The notes below the pieces were generated by a model, which was not told the DNA's origin, ran no database searches, and saw nothing but the letters and a program-made list of their open reading frames with translations. 64,000 nt of DNA from Scylla paramamosain (Eukaryota; Arthropoda; Malacostraca; Decapoda; Portunidae): contig NC_087192.1 in assembly GCF_035594125.1 (NCBI RefSeq), forward strand, positions 10,431,001 through 10,495,000. The letters are read 5' to 3'. The translations under genes and the position numbers were made by a program. Of the stretch, positions 63,600-64,000 are shown in pieces. The number at the start of each line of letters is the position of its first letter. Within the stretch, counting starts at the first letter, position 1.

Positions 63600-64000
63600 G
63601 ACTGGAAACAATTCACTTGTGGTGTTTCCTATCCTTACACTTGTTCTACTGTTCTCATAAAAATTTTCTAAAAAACTTTTCCCCACATTTAGCAACCTAC
63701 CACCTACACGATACAACTTCAAGACATCCCACATTTCTTCCCTATCAGTTCTGTCATATATTCCTTCTCTAATTCCACAAAAGCCAAGAATACTTTTTTT
63801 CCCCTTTTGCTGAATGCTTTTCAGAAATCTGTCTCACAGCAAACACTTAATCTACATGCCACTCCCTGTCCTGAAGCCTCCTTGTATATCATATATTACT
63901 CCATCTATACCTTCTCTGATTCTCTTTCGCAATACCTTACCATACACCTTACCTAGCGCACTCGATAGATTGATATCTGTGTAATTAAACCACCCATGTT
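63600..64000 (-). mobile_element. Another non-LTR reverse transcriptase, partial, runs off the edge
   Basis: The minus strand reads IYDRTDREEMWDVLKLYRVGGRLLN, then SFLENFYENSRTSVRIG and TTSELFPVKV. This is the region just after block A of a reverse transcriptase with the MWxxLxxYGVGGxLL signature. Upstream (towards 64000) stops are frequent, though a QGGFRTGSG-like segment (usual QxGFRxGR) is visible near 63890. Truncated by the junction with J1 copy I at about 63600. Confidence 0.7.

Overview
This is eukaryotic intergenic DNA packed with repeats. The best guess for the organism is a decapod crustacean, possibly a crab. Four things point that way: degenerate CCTAA/TTAGG arrays (the arthropod telomere motif), very dense and very long (AT)n, (GA)n, (GT)n and (ATT)n microsatellites, the non-LTR retrotransposon families present, and the absence of any conserved host gene, tRNA or rRNA. 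The organism call is an inference; no host marker gene lies in the window.

Layout. 1-5.3 kb: tandem repeats (ACTG-like array, interstitial telomere-like array, trinucleotide arrays, minisatellites, long (AT)n and (GA)n). 5.4-18.3 kb: two copies (A and B) of one non-LTR retrotransposon family, here called J1 (endonuclease plus reverse transcriptase, Jockey/CR1-type). Copy B is split cleanly at 9051/15390 by a 6.3-kb block. Each end of the block is a copy of the same TIR-bearing DNA transposon, and between them lies an uninterrupted 524-codon proline-rich ORF. 18.4-24 kb: mostly anonymous sequence plus a decayed reverse transcriptase. 24-34.8 kb: a nest of retroelements (J1 copies D, D', E and G, an RTE-like element inside copy E with a 12-bp target duplication, and a CR1-like element with an SGNH-esterase ORF1). 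34.96-37.24 kb: a decayed Ty3/gypsy pol. 37.4-41.5 kb: microsatellites and a 264-bp near-perfect palindrome. 41.6-45.7 kb: a two-ORF non-LTR element whose ORF1 is open (339 codons). 46.2-47.0 kb: a 367-bp-period duplication and a (TTGGG)n array. 49.5-55.1 kb: a roughly 300-bp inverted-repeat pair around J1 copy C (the best preserved) and an unclassified ORF remnant. 55.17-61.68 kb: a complete but inactivated Ty3/gypsy element with both LTRs, one of them carrying a CR1 3' end. 61.9-64 kb: (AT)n, two head-to-tail J1 3' fragments, and another non-LTR reverse transcriptase running off the edge.

How it fits together. I see no operon-like or pathway logic. The window is a record of nested insertion, 5' truncation, internal deletion, templated repair and microsatellite growth at retroelement tails. 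The two loci most worth attention are the 6.3-kb block bounded by two DNA-transposon copies and carrying the 524-codon ORF (9052-15387), and the hairpin-like inverted duplications. No intact transposition machinery was found. Coordinates of repeat edges and percent-like statements are by eye.
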